From: Acidobacteriota bacterium | GTDB taxonomy: Bacteria; Acidobacteriota; Vicinamibacteria; Vicinamibacterales; UBA8438 | Assembly (NCBI GenBank): GCA_003533545.1 | Contig: DQEK01000282.1 | Location: forward strand, 3,211-15,008 | Length of the DNA stretch: 11,798 nt | Direction: 5' to 3' | In this document: piece by piece, positions 5,871-11,798 of the stretch | How the letters are laid out: every line of letters starts with the position of its first letter | Position numbering within the stretch: the first letter of the stretch is position 1 | Program-made: the position numbers and the translations under genes | The notes under the pieces: model-generated | What the model saw: the letters and a program-made list of their open reading frames with translations, nothing else | What the model was told of the DNA's origin: nothing | Databases searched by the model: none

Positions 5871-7191
5871 CCGTGAACACGCGCGCGTCGGCCACGGCTT
5901 CGTTGACATACGCGGTTCGGCCGCCAACAATCGTCGCCATCACGCCCCCCCGCAGCGACCAACCGTCGAACGGCGTATTGCGCCCCAGCGATCGAAAGGT
6001 CCGCGCGTTGACCGTAACCGGAAGGTCTGGGGCCAGCACCGTGATGTCGGCCGGCGCCCCGACAGTCAGCGCACCGCCGGGCACACCGAGAATTCTAGCG
6101 GGGTTCACGGACAAGACCTCTACCAAACGCCCCAGCGTCACGTGTCCAGCATGCACGAGCCGGTCAAGGCATACCGACAGAGCCGTCTCAAGACCGATGA
6201 CACCGAACGGCGCTCGGTCGAACTCTGCCTGCTTCTCGTCATAATGGTGCGGCGCGTGGTCAGTTGCGATGCAATCGATGGTACCGTCTCGCAATCCCTC
6301 CACCAACGCCGCCACGTCGGCCAGCTCTCGTAAAGGGGGGTTCGTTTTGTGATTCGTATCATACGTCGCGAGTTGCTCGTCCGTCAGAGTGAGATGGTGC
6401 GGAGTCACTTCGCAGGTAACCGCAACCCCCCGTTCCTTGCCGGCTCGGACGGCACGCAGCGCCCCCCGCGTGCTCAAATGGGCCAGATGCACCGGTGAAC
6501 CCGTCAATTCGCTCAGCGCGATGTCACGCTCAACGACGATCTCCTCAGCCGCGGCTGGCCAACCACGCAAACCTAATACCCCTGCGTGGTATCCCTCGTG
6601 GGCCACGCCGTCCCCAACCAGCACCGCGTCTTCGCAATGGTCAATGACCGGCATGTCGAACATCGAGGCATATTCAAGCGCGCGGCGCATAACCAACGCG
6701 TTGGCAACCGACTTTCCGTCGTCGGAAACGGCCACGCATCCGGCGGCGTGCAATTCACCGATCTCAGCCAATTGTTCGCCAGCCTGCCCCCTGGTCACCG
6801 CACCGACTGGATAGACACGCGCCAGCCCCGCCGCGTCGGCCTTAGCGAGAATCAACTGAGTAACCCCAGCGTCATCGTTGACTGGACGGGTGTTCGGCAT
6901 GCACGCAACGGCCGTGAACCCGCCCGCAACGGCGGCCGCAACGCCGGTAGCTACCGTCTCTTTATATTCGTGACCGGGCTCGCGGAGGTGGGCATGCATG
7001 TCAATGAAACCAGGACAGATCACCGCGCCTCCAGGCACATTGACAACAGCGGCATCGCCCTGGTGCTGGGCCTGGTCACCGATGCTGGCAACGCATCCAG
7101 CTTCGATCAACACGTCGATGCGCTCGTCAAGCCCGTTGACGGGATCGACAACTCGTCCTCCTCGGAGCAACGTCCTTCTATTCTCGGACAC
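5860..7191 (-). CDS. pyrC: Dihydroorotase, class I
   Basis: The 443-residue amidohydrolase cyclises N-carbamoyl-aspartate to dihydroorotate, step three of UMP synthesis. The metal site motif PGFIDMHAHLREPG has His66 and His68. Further on are VAVSDDGKSV, DHCED, HLAHLSTRGAL, CEVTPHHLTLTDEQL, NPPLRE and IATDHAPHHYDEK with the catalytic Asp, in the order and spacing of class I enzymes such as those of Bacillus and Aquifex. The GTG at 7191 (MSENRRTLLRGGRVVDP) fits the family N-terminus and lies 19 bases after the pyrB stop; longer in-frame starts would run into pyrB. All metal ligands expected for an active enzyme appear present, so this is not an inactive pyrC-like partner of aspartate transcarbamoylase. 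Confidence 0.97.
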   Translation of the reverse strand: MSENRRTLLRGGRVVDPVNGLDERIDVLIEAGCVASIGDQAQHQGDAAVVNVPGGAVICPGFIDMHAHLREPGHEYKETVATGVAAAVAGGFTAVACMPNTRPVNDDAGVTQLILAKADAAGLARVYPVGAVTRGQAGEQLAEIGELHAAGCVAVSDDGKSVANALVMRRALEYASMFDMPVIDHCEDAVLVGDGVAHEGYHAGVLGLRGWPAAAEEIVVERDIALSELTGSPVHLAHLSTRGALRAVRAGKERGVAVTCEVTPHHLTLTDEQLATYDTNHKTNPPLRELADVAALVEGLRDGTIDCIATDHAPHHYDEKQAEFDRAPFGVIGLETALSVCLDRLVHAGHVTLGRLVEVLSVNPARILGVPGGALTVGAPADITVLAPDLPVTVNARTFRSLGRNTPFDGWSLRGGVMATIVGGRTAYVNEAVADARVFTGVR

Positions 7192-7210
7192 TTGTTCTCT
7201 AAGAGTGCGC

Positions 7211-8221
7211 TTACTGCACTCCACCCGCCAGCAGGTAGAGCACCGCCATCCGCACAGCCACCCCATTGGCCACCTGATCGAGAATCACGGAATACGGCCC
7301 ATCAGCGACCTCGGAAGCAATCTCCACCCCACGATTCAATGGCCCCGGGTGCATGATGATGGCGTCGGTTTCCGCGCGACTCAACCGTTCCGGTGTCATC
7401 CCGAAAAGTCGAAAATACTCACGCCGCGAGGGAAAGAAGTAACCATCCATTCGCTCCAACTGAATTCGGAGCAACATGATTACGTCAGCGCCCTCAACGG
7501 CCTCGTCGATTGAGTTCGTGACACGCACTCCCAGCCGACTCATGCCCGGAAGCATCATCGTCGCTGGACCGCACACGCAGACATCGGCTCCCAACAAACG
7601 GAGCAACAATACGTTCGATCGAAGCACCCGACTGTGCAGTAGGTCACCAATTATCGACACCTTCAATCCGGCGATCTTGCCCTTACGCTCACGAATGGTG
7701 AGCGCGTCAAGCAACGCCTGGGTCGGATGCTCGTGCATGCCATCTCCGGCATTGATCACGCGAGCTTTGCAGAGACGGCCCACGAGGTGCCCTGCACCCG
7801 CCGAGGCGTGCCGGACAACGATCATGTCCGGGGCCATGGCCTCGAGGTTGAGCACCGTGTCCGCCAGTGTCTCGCCCTTGGCTACGCTCGATCCGTTGGC
7901 CGCGATGTTAACAGTGTCGGCACTGAGACGCTTCTGGGCCACCTCGAACGAGGTACGGGTACGAGTGCTTGCCTCGAAAAAGAGATTCAGTACGGTTCTG
8001 CCACGTAACGCTGGCACCTTCTTGATCGACCGCGTACCGACCTCTTTCATCGCCTCAGCTGTATCGAGAATCAGCAAGATCTCGTCGGCGGACAGGTCAG
8101 CAATGCTAAGCAGATCCTTAGTACGTAACCGGGGCACCTCGTCGAGTAGACCGGGTGCGACACTGACCGGGGTCTTTGGAACGTCTGCAACTCCCCGATG
8201 CGGATTAACCGTCGAGGGCAT
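7211..8221 (-). CDS. pyrB: Aspartate carbamoyltransferase catalytic subunit
   Basis: The enzyme joins carbamoyl phosphate and aspartate, the committed step of pyrimidine synthesis. Motifs are the carbamoyl phosphate loop [13 protein letters not shown] (residues 81-93), [54 protein letters not shown] and [13 protein letters not shown]. From the ATG at 8221 it has 336 residues and overlaps pyrR by 17 bases. This leaves an N-terminal extension of about 30 residues relative to Bacillus PyrB, so a GTG at 8137 ([12 protein letters not shown]) is an alternative start. No pyrI-like regulatory chain follows, and control is expected through PyrR. Confidence 0.97.
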   Translation of the reverse strand: MPSTVNPHRGVADVPKTPVSVAPGLLDEVPRLRTKDLLSIADLSADEILLILDTAEAMKEVGTRSIKKVPALRGRTVLNLFFEASTRTRTSFEVAQKRLSADTVNIAANGSSVAKGETLADTVLNLEAMAPDMIVVRHASAGAGHLVGRLCKARVINAGDGMHEHPTQALLDALTIRERKGKIAGLKVSIIGDLLHSRVLRSNVLLLRLLGADVCVCGPATMMLPGMSRLGVRVTNSIDEAVEGADVIMLLRIQLERMDGYFFPSRREYFRLFGMTPERLSRAETDAIIMHPGPLNRGVEIASEVADGPYSVILDQVANGVAVRMAVLYLLAGGVQ

Positions 8222-8747
8222 CGGCAATCACCACTTCGTCAAATTCCTCGACTTCCTTGAGTCGAACTTGGACGCTCTGACTCAGCGAGGTCGGAAGATT
8301 CTTGCCCACATAGTCTGCTTTGATGGGCAGCTCACGGTGCCCTCGGTCGACCAACACAGCGAGCTCGATGGCTCGGGGACGCCCGAAGTCAATAAGCGCA
8401 TCAAAGGCCGCGCGAACCGTCCGCCCGGTGTACAACACGTCATCAACCAGCAAAATGCGGAGGTCATCAATCGAAAAGTCGATTTCCGTTTTTCGAAGCA
8501 CTGGTTGCGGCCCGACCGGATGCCGCATCAGGTCGTCTCGGTACAACGTGATGTCGAGCACGCCGGTAGGTACGGTGGTGCCGGTGATGTCATGCAGCAC
8601 CGTCGAGAGCCGGCGCGCAATCGGAACACCTCGTGTGCGAATGCCGATCAACGCAAGTTCCTCAAGGGTGGAGTGACGTTCGACCACCTCGTGTGCGATC
8701 CGAGTGATAGTTCGGGCGACCTGATCGGCGACCATCACTGCCGGCAT
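8205..8747 (-). CDS. pyrR: PyrR: pyr mRNA-binding regulator / uracil phosphoribosyltransferase
   Basis: The 180-residue protein closely resembles Bacillus PyrR along its length. It has [35 protein letters not shown], the PRPP loop [14 protein letters not shown] (98-111), and [19 protein letters not shown], which includes residues implicated in RNA binding in the family. PyrR binds a hairpin in pyr mRNA leaders when UMP or UTP is high and so reduces expression; it often also has uracil phosphoribosyltransferase activity. The ATG at 8747 is chosen for its family fit and for GGAGGG ending 4 bases before it, one of the few good Shine-Dalgarno sequences here. An in-frame GTG at 8771 is less likely. 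It is first in its operon, with a candidate PyrR-binding hairpin in its leader. Confidence 0.97.
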   Translation of the reverse strand: MPAVMVADQVARTITRIAHEVVERHSTLEELALIGIRTRGVPIARRLSTVLHDITGTTVPTGVLDITLYRDDLMRHPVGPQPVLRKTEIDFSIDDLRILLVDDVLYTGRTVRAAFDALIDFGRPRAIELAVLVDRGHRELPIKADYVGKNLPTSLSQSVQVRLKEVEEFDEVVIADALDG

Positions 8748-8861
8748 GTTCCCTCCGGACGAACGGCGCACAGGGCGCAGCCCTCACCCGAGATGCCACA
8801 CCGGCACGAAGGGCGGTCACCGATATTGGGTAGAGAAAGTGTCTGGACCGGCACGTTTAGA

Positions 8862-8897
8862 CCTCTTTGCGACCTCTCGGGGCCAGCATTAAAGAAG
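8862..8897 (-). promoter_or_regulatory. Candidate PyrR-binding RNA hairpin in the pyrR leader
   Basis: The minus-strand leader RNA contains CCCCGAGAGGTC (8882-8871), which fits the PyrR binding-loop consensus UCCNGNGAGGYU, as I recall it, at all but the two end positions. It folds as these loops do. The lower stem is CTTCTTT (8891-8897) with AAAGAGG (8862-8868), seven pairs with one G-U. The 5' side has an internal bulge AATGC. The upper stem is TGGCC with GGTCG, and the terminal loop is the hexanucleotide CCGAGA. It lies directly after the predicted transcription start and about 115 bases before pyrR. No T-rich terminator follows, so translational control or another mechanism may apply instead of Bacillus-style attenuation. 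Confidence 0.75.
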
Positions 8898-8905
8898 CAC
8901 CCACT

Positions 8906-8935
8906 ATCTTAGTGTCGAGGCAACCCAGATCGCAA
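8906..8935 (-). promoter_or_regulatory. Candidate promoter for pyrR-pyrB-pyrC
   Basis: Minus-strand TTGCGA (8930-8935) and TAAGAT (8906-8911), each 4 of 6 to consensus, are 18 bases apart. Transcription would start near 8899, placing the PyrR-binding hairpin at the very 5' end of the message. The -35 box lies inside one arm of the dyad ATCGCA-N10-TGCGAT. Confidence 0.4.
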
Positions 8936-8950
8936 CCCGATCGCTGCGAT
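8929..8950. repeat. Inverted repeat over the pyrR -35 box
   Basis: Perfect arms ATCGCA (8929-8934) and TGCGAT (8945-8950) are separated by 10 bases, about one and a half helical turns centre to centre. Overlap with the candidate -35 element makes it a possible operator. A 6-base dyad can occur by chance. Confidence 0.3.
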
Positions 8951-8978
8951 GGGCCGACGAAGACCAAGCCGGACAGCG

Positions 8979-8995
8979 CAGTGGGAGAACCACTG
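8979..8995. repeat. Inverted repeat CAGTGG-N5-CCACTG between the divergent pyr promoters
   Basis: Perfect 6-base arms (8979-8984 and 8990-8995) flank GAGAA. The dyad extends by GCG/CGC if one G is allowed to bulge. It lies between the two predicted promoters and outside both predicted transcripts, so a DNA operator fits better than an RNA hairpin. Confidence 0.35.
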
Positions 8996-9058
8996 GCGCC
9001 GCTAGAATCACGGTTGGAGGTGATCGCCAGCGGCGCGGGTCCCCGCTAACCCATCGGG

Positions 9059-9064
9059 TATACT
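9059..9064 (+). promoter_or_regulatory. Candidate -10 box for pyrK-pyrD-pyrF
   Basis: TATACT (5 of 6) ends 9 bases before the pyrK ATG, putting the transcription start at about 9071 with almost no leader. There is no -35 match at normal spacing; instead GCGGGTCCCCGC (9035-9046), a GC-rich dyad, lies there. No Shine-Dalgarno sequence precedes the ATG at usable distance, in line with a leaderless or near-leaderless message. Confidence 0.4.
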
Positions 9065-9073
9065 CGCCTGGGT

Positions 9074-9892
9074 ATGCCGGTCGATGTCGAAGCGGTCATC
9101 CTCTCAAACACGAAGCTTTCGTCCGAGTACAACGTGGTCGCACTGGCCGCGCCCCAAATCGCCGAACCGGCTCAAGCCGGCCAGTTCGTAATGGTGAAGG
9201 TCACGGTCCGAGACGACCCATTACTTCGACGGCCGTTCTCAGTTTTCGAGATCCTGCGGGACGACGCGGCGCATGTCACGGGATTGTCGCTGCTAAATAA
9301 GCAGATCGGAGTGACGACGCGTGCGCTCTATCAACTCCGCGCCGGTGATCGTGTGCGCTGCCTCGGACCACTCGGCCGACCGTTCTCTCTGGCGACCGTC
9401 AATGAGCAAGCGTGGCTCGTAGCGGGGGGGGTAGGACTAGCGCCCTTCGCCACCCTCGCCGCTACCTTGCGCGCACGCCAGATCGAAACGACGCTCTTCT
9501 ACGGGAGTCAGACCGCCAAGGACCTCTTCCACCTAGACGCGTTCCGCGCACTCGGCGTCGAACTGCGGCTGTCGACCGACGACGGCAGCCGAGGCGATCA
9601 CGGCGACGTGACCATACCGTTGCGCCGGGCACTCACCGAAATCGCCCCGACAATACCTGTCCGGATATATGCGTGCGGTCCGACCCCAATGATGCACGCG
9701 GTAACTGAGCTCGCCGCGTCTCATGGACGTGCAACTGAGGTCTCGCTCGAGCAGGTCATGGGATGCGGACTCGGGGGCTGCTACAGCTGTGTCGTACCGA
9801 TACGACAACACGATACGCACCACTTCGTGCGGTCGTGTCTCGAAGGACCAGTCTTCGACGGTGGGTCCGTCATTTGGGAGCACCTTGGCTAA
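9074..9892 (+). CDS. pyrK: Dihydroorotate dehydrogenase B, electron transfer subunit
   Basis: The 272-residue subunit passes electrons from dihydroorotate, via the PyrD FMN, through FAD and a 2Fe-2S centre to NAD+. The FAD-binding motif RRPFSVFE is at about residues 52-59, the NAD-binding glycine loop VAGGVGLAPF near 118, and YACGPTPMM near 200. The iron-sulfur ligands are C231, C236, C239 and C255, with spacing C-x4-C-x2-C-x15-C as in Lactococcus and Bacillus PyrK. Its presence with PyrD shows a class 1B enzyme, which does not need quinone or oxygen. The gene opens the plus-strand arm; its stop overlaps the likely pyrD start. A G7 run at 9424-9430 encodes part of the NAD loop, and the frame is intact. 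Confidence 0.97.
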   Translation: MPVDVEAVILSNTKLSSEYNVVALAAPQIAEPAQAGQFVMVKVTVRDDPLLRRPFSVFEILRDDAAHVTGLSLLNKQIGVTTRALYQLRAGDRVRCLGPLGRPFSLATVNEQAWLVAGGVGLAPFATLAATLRARQIETTLFYGSQTAKDLFHLDAFRALGVELRLSTDDGSRGDHGDVTIPLRRALTEIAPTIPVRIYACGPTPMMHAVTELAASHGRATEVSLEQVMGCGLGGCYSCVVPIRQHDTHHFVRSCLEGPVFDGGSVIWEHLG

Positions 9893-10826
9893 CCTGTCCG
9901 TACAGATCGGCCCACTGCAACTCACCAACCCGTTTATCGCGGCTAGTGGTTGCTTCGGGTACGGCGTCGAGTACGCCGACATCGTTGACCTCTCCCAGCT
10001 GGGAGGTGTCGCCGTTAAGGGATTGTTTCTTGAGGAACGTGAAGGCCACCCGCCGGCGCGTATCGTGGAAACCCCGAGCGGCATGCTGAACGCGATCGGC
10101 CTGCAGGGAATCGGCGTACACCGATTCGTGGCCGAGAAACTACCGCAGCTACGGGACCGCGGCGCGGTCGTCATCGCCAACATCTGCGGGTCCACAATCG
10201 ACGAGTATGCCGACATCGCGCGCATACTTGACGCCGCTGACGGCGTGGGCGCCATCGAACTAAATATTTCATGCCCCAACATCAAGAAGGGCGGAATGAT
10301 GTTTGGCTGCTCGCTGCAAGGCACCCACGATGTGGTCTCTGCCGTGCGCCGGGTCACTCAACTACCACTGATCCCAAAGCTCACCCCGAACGTCACCGAC
10401 GTGGCCGCATTCGCCGTCGCCGCTCAAGACGCCGGTTCGGACGCGGTTTCGCTGGTCAACACCTTCCTAGCAATGGCGATCGACGTGGAAACACGTCGTC
10501 CAAAATTGTCCAACATCGTGGGCGGGCTGAGTGGGCCTGCTATCAGACCGATCGCCGTGCGTATGGTGCACGAATGCCGACAGGCGGTGGACCTACCGAT
10601 TATCGGAATGGGGGGCATCATGACCGCCGAGGACGCGCTCGAATTCATCATCGCTGGAGCGAGCGCGGTGCAGGTGGGCACTGCGAATTTTGTGGACCCA
10701 TTCATCTGGGGCAAGCTCACAACCGGACTGACGGACTATCTCCAGCGCCATGATCTTTCCAACGTGGCCGAACTCGTGGGCACGCTCGACGCGGGCAAGG
10801 GAGACACGATGTGGACCAGCTCCTAG
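9885..10826 (+). CDS. pyrD: Dihydroorotate dehydrogenase B, catalytic subunit (class 1B)
   Basis: The 313-residue FMN enzyme oxidises dihydroorotate to orotate. It reads [20 protein letters not shown] at the start, then GNV-type substrate segments, then [11 protein letters not shown] with the catalytic Cys130 that marks class 1, and near the C-terminus [10 protein letters not shown] and [20 protein letters not shown], which hold the FMN phosphate. The TTG at 9885 is preferred because GGGAG lies 4 bases upstream and the length (311 in Bacillus) fits. A GTG at 9861 is the alternative, and the longer open frame back to 9723 is only shadow of pyrK. It overlaps pyrK by 8 bases and pyrF by 16, so the three are probably translated in a coupled way. 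Confidence 0.96.
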   Translation: MANLSVQIGPLQLTNPFIAASGCFGYGVEYADIVDLSQLGGVAVKGLFLEEREGHPPARIVETPSGMLNAIGLQGIGVHRFVAEKLPQLRDRGAVVIANICGSTIDEYADIARILDAADGVGAIELNISCPNIKKGGMMFGCSLQGTHDVVSAVRRVTQLPLIPKLTPNVTDVAAFAVAAQDAGSDAVSLVNTFLAMAIDVETRRPKLSNIVGGLSGPAIRPIAVRMVHECRQAVDLPIIGMGGIMTAEDALEFIIAGASAVQVGTANFVDPFIWGKLTTGLTDYLQRHDLSNVAELVGTLDAGKGDTMWTSS

Positions 10827-11533
10827 TCGCACTCGATGTCGACAACCGGGACCGGGCGCTCCAGCTGGCTGACCAGCTTCGTGACGTCGCGGGTGGCTTC
10901 AAGATAGGCAGCCGGTTGTTCACCAGCGAAGGTCCGGCACTAGTCTCGGCCCTGGTAGAACGCGGTGACCACGTTTTCCTGGACCTCAAGTACCACGATA
11001 TCCCAACAGTCGTTGCTCAAGCCGTCCTAGCCGCTGCCCGTCTCGGCGCCTGGATGCTCACCGTCCATGCCGCGGGTGGCCGGTCGATGCTCGAAGCTGC
11101 TGCGGATGCGGCAAGAAGAACCGACCACACGCCGCTTATTGTCGGGGTCACAGTGCTGACGAGCCTTGACTCCACGGATTTGGCCGCCGTCGGGGTTCGC
11201 CGTGAGCTGCCCGCACAAGTGGAGGCGTTGGCCGAGCTGGCGACGACGGCAGGCTTGGACGGCATCGTCGCCTCCCCACGGGAGGTGACGCGCTTGCGTA
11301 AGAAGCTCGGCTCGGAACCGCTCATCGTAGCCCCCGGCATTCGAGACGGAGCCGGAGCGGAATCGAGTGCGAGTGGTGGAGATGACCAAGCGCGTACGCT
11401 CAGCGCAGGAGAGGCGCTAGCCGCCGGTGCGAGCTACCTTGTGGTGGGGCGACCAATCATCTCGGCCCAGGACCCGCCGGAAGCCGCACGGGCAATCGTG
11501 CGCGGGCTCGAAAAAACAGCGTCGAAATCGTAG
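10811..11533 (+). CDS. pyrF: Orotidine 5'-phosphate decarboxylase
   Basis: The 240-residue enzyme removes CO2 from orotidine monophosphate to make UMP, the last step. The TIM-barrel active site motif [10 protein letters not shown] gives Asp58, Lys60 and Asp63. [12 protein letters not shown] opens the protein with the first substrate Asp, FKIGSRLF follows, and VAPGIR and YLVVGRPI near the end bind the phosphate. The GTG at 10811 has AAGGGAG 7 bases upstream, a strong ribosome binding site that decides the start even though it lies inside pyrD. The loop after APGIR is slightly long ([14 protein letters not shown]), which I regard as normal variation. The next gene follows after 10 bases. Confidence 0.97.
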   Translation: MDQLLVALDVDNRDRALQLADQLRDVAGGFKIGSRLFTSEGPALVSALVERGDHVFLDLKYHDIPTVVAQAVLAAARLGAWMLTVHAAGGRSMLEAAADAARRTDHTPLIVGVTVLTSLDSTDLAAVGVRRELPAQVEALAELATTAGLDGIVASPREVTRLRKKLGSEPLIVAPGIRDGAGAESSASGGDDQARTLSAGEALAAGASYLVVGRPIISAQDPPEAARAIVRGLEKTASKS

Positions 11534-11543
11534 TAACACGGGT

Positions 11544-11789
11544 ATGCAACTCATCCTTTACACACGACCCGGGTGTCATCTCTGCGACGACATCAAAGAG
11601 ATTCTAGCCAGCGTCAGAAAAGTCGAACCGTTCGAGCTCCGCGAGATCGACATCTCGACAGACCCCGCGCTTGAGCGGCGCTACGGCCGAGATATCCCAG
11701 TGTTGCTGATCAATGACGCCGAAGCCGCGCGCCATCGAATCGACGAGCGGGAACTACTGAGGAAACTGAAGGACGAACGCGCGCCGTGA
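11544..11789 (+). CDS. Small glutaredoxin-like protein (DUF836 type)
   Basis: The 81-residue protein starts MQLILYTRPGCHLCDDIKEI. It has the beta-strand then C-x-x-C layout of thioredoxin-fold proteins (Cys11, Cys14), an acidic strand ELREIDISTDP, and RDIPVLLI with the cis-proline that forms the active-site wall. Length and sequence fit the short glutaredoxin-like family PF05768 (DUF836) better than true glutaredoxins. It may reduce disulfides or handle thiol chemistry; substrates are unknown. It follows pyrF by 10 bases and is probably in the pyrKDF message. The upstream open frame inside pyrF is not family-like, so the ATG at 11544 is the start. Confidence 0.88.
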   Translation: MQLILYTRPGCHLCDDIKEILASVRKVEPFELREIDISTDPALERRYGRDIPVLLINDAEAARHRIDERELLRKLKDERAP

Positions 11790-11798
11790 AACGCGTGC
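11786..11798 (+). CDS. Possible start of a next gene, cut by window edge
   Basis: A GTG at 11786 shares its last two bases with the glutaredoxin-like stop (GTGA) and opens a frame reading MKRV before the window ends. The overlap pattern is typical of tight operons, but four codons are not enough to show a gene or a function. Confidence 0.25.

Larger units (their letters stand above)
8748..9073. promoter_or_regulatory. Divergent pyrR / pyrK control region
   Basis: These 326 bases separate the two arms of the pyr cluster and hold no convincing gene. From the pyrR side they contain the pyrR Shine-Dalgarno sequence, a GC hairpin AGGGCTGCGCCCT without a T tract (8772-8784), the PyrR-binding hairpin candidate (8862-8897), a two-box promoter for pyrR (8906-8935), a dyad overlapping its -35 box (8929-8950), a second dyad CAGTGG-N5-CCACTG (8979-8995), and a -10 box for pyrK (9059-9064). 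No PyrR-loop match is seen on the pyrK-directed strand. Confidence 0.75.

Noticed and set aside
8772..8784. GC hairpin AGGGCTGCGCCCT in the pyrR leader as an attenuator terminator
   Set aside because: The stem is only five pairs with a three-base loop, and no T run follows on the minus strand.
7476..8912. A 478-codon open frame on the plus strand opposite pyrB and pyrR
   Set aside because: It is low-complexity, arginine- and serine-rich, and fully antisense to two clearly conserved genes. It is a codon-bias shadow.
9016..9025. GGAGGTGATC on the plus strand, a perfect 10-base complement of the 16S anti-Shine-Dalgarno tail
   Set aside because: No start codon lies at a usable distance downstream, it is 48 bases before the pyrK ATG, and it is upstream of the likely transcription start.
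8867..9049. A 60-codon plus-strand frame in the pyrR-pyrK intergenic region
   Set aside because: No family resemblance, no ribosome binding site, and it covers the PyrR hairpin and both promoter elements.
9424..9430. G7 run in pyrK and a C7 run at 2962-2968 as phase-variation tracts
   Set aside because: Seven-base runs are expected in high-GC DNA. The pyrK run encodes conserved NAD-loop glycines, and neither gene is a typical phase-variable surface locus.

Overview
This window comes from a high-GC bacterium, almost certainly Gram-negative. It carries a glycosyltransferase of the LPS-core WaaE type, an undecaprenyl diphosphate synthase and a CdsA-like gene. The mix of a PyrR-regulated pyr operon, a Thermus-type orotate phosphoribosyltransferase and a TIGR02757 (DUF2400) protein would fit an Acidobacteriota-like or deep-branching Gram-negative lineage. 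That placement is inference; no rRNA or other taxonomic marker is present. Genes are tightly packed, often overlap, and often use GTG or TTG starts with weak or absent Shine-Dalgarno sequences. I see no mobile element, CRISPR array, tRNA, rRNA or convincing rho-independent terminator.

The window holds four transcription units in two divergent pairs. The left pair diverges from 2909-3121. On the minus strand are pyrE, truA, a doubtful 60-codon ORF, uppS and the 5' end of cdsA, which runs off the left edge. On the plus strand are a family 2 and a family 4 glycosyltransferase, 3 bases apart. The right pair diverges from 8748-9073. On the minus strand are pyrR, pyrB, pyrC and a TIGR02757 gene. 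On the plus strand are pyrK, pyrD, pyrF and a small glutaredoxin-like gene, with the first codons of another gene possible at the right edge. The glycosyltransferase unit and the TIGR02757 gene converge and overlap by 101 bases at 4917-5017.

Together pyrB, pyrC, pyrD/pyrK, pyrE and pyrF cover every step of de novo UMP synthesis after carbamoyl phosphate; carA and carB are not here. The pyrR leader holds a strong candidate PyrR-binding RNA hairpin (minus strand, 8862-8897), just downstream of a candidate promoter. The divergent pyrKDF arm has no such element and seems to start almost at its initiation codon. The remaining genes serve the envelope (uppS, cdsA, two glycosyltransferases), tRNA modification (truA) and possibly redox or Fe-S chemistry (TIGR02757, glutaredoxin-like).
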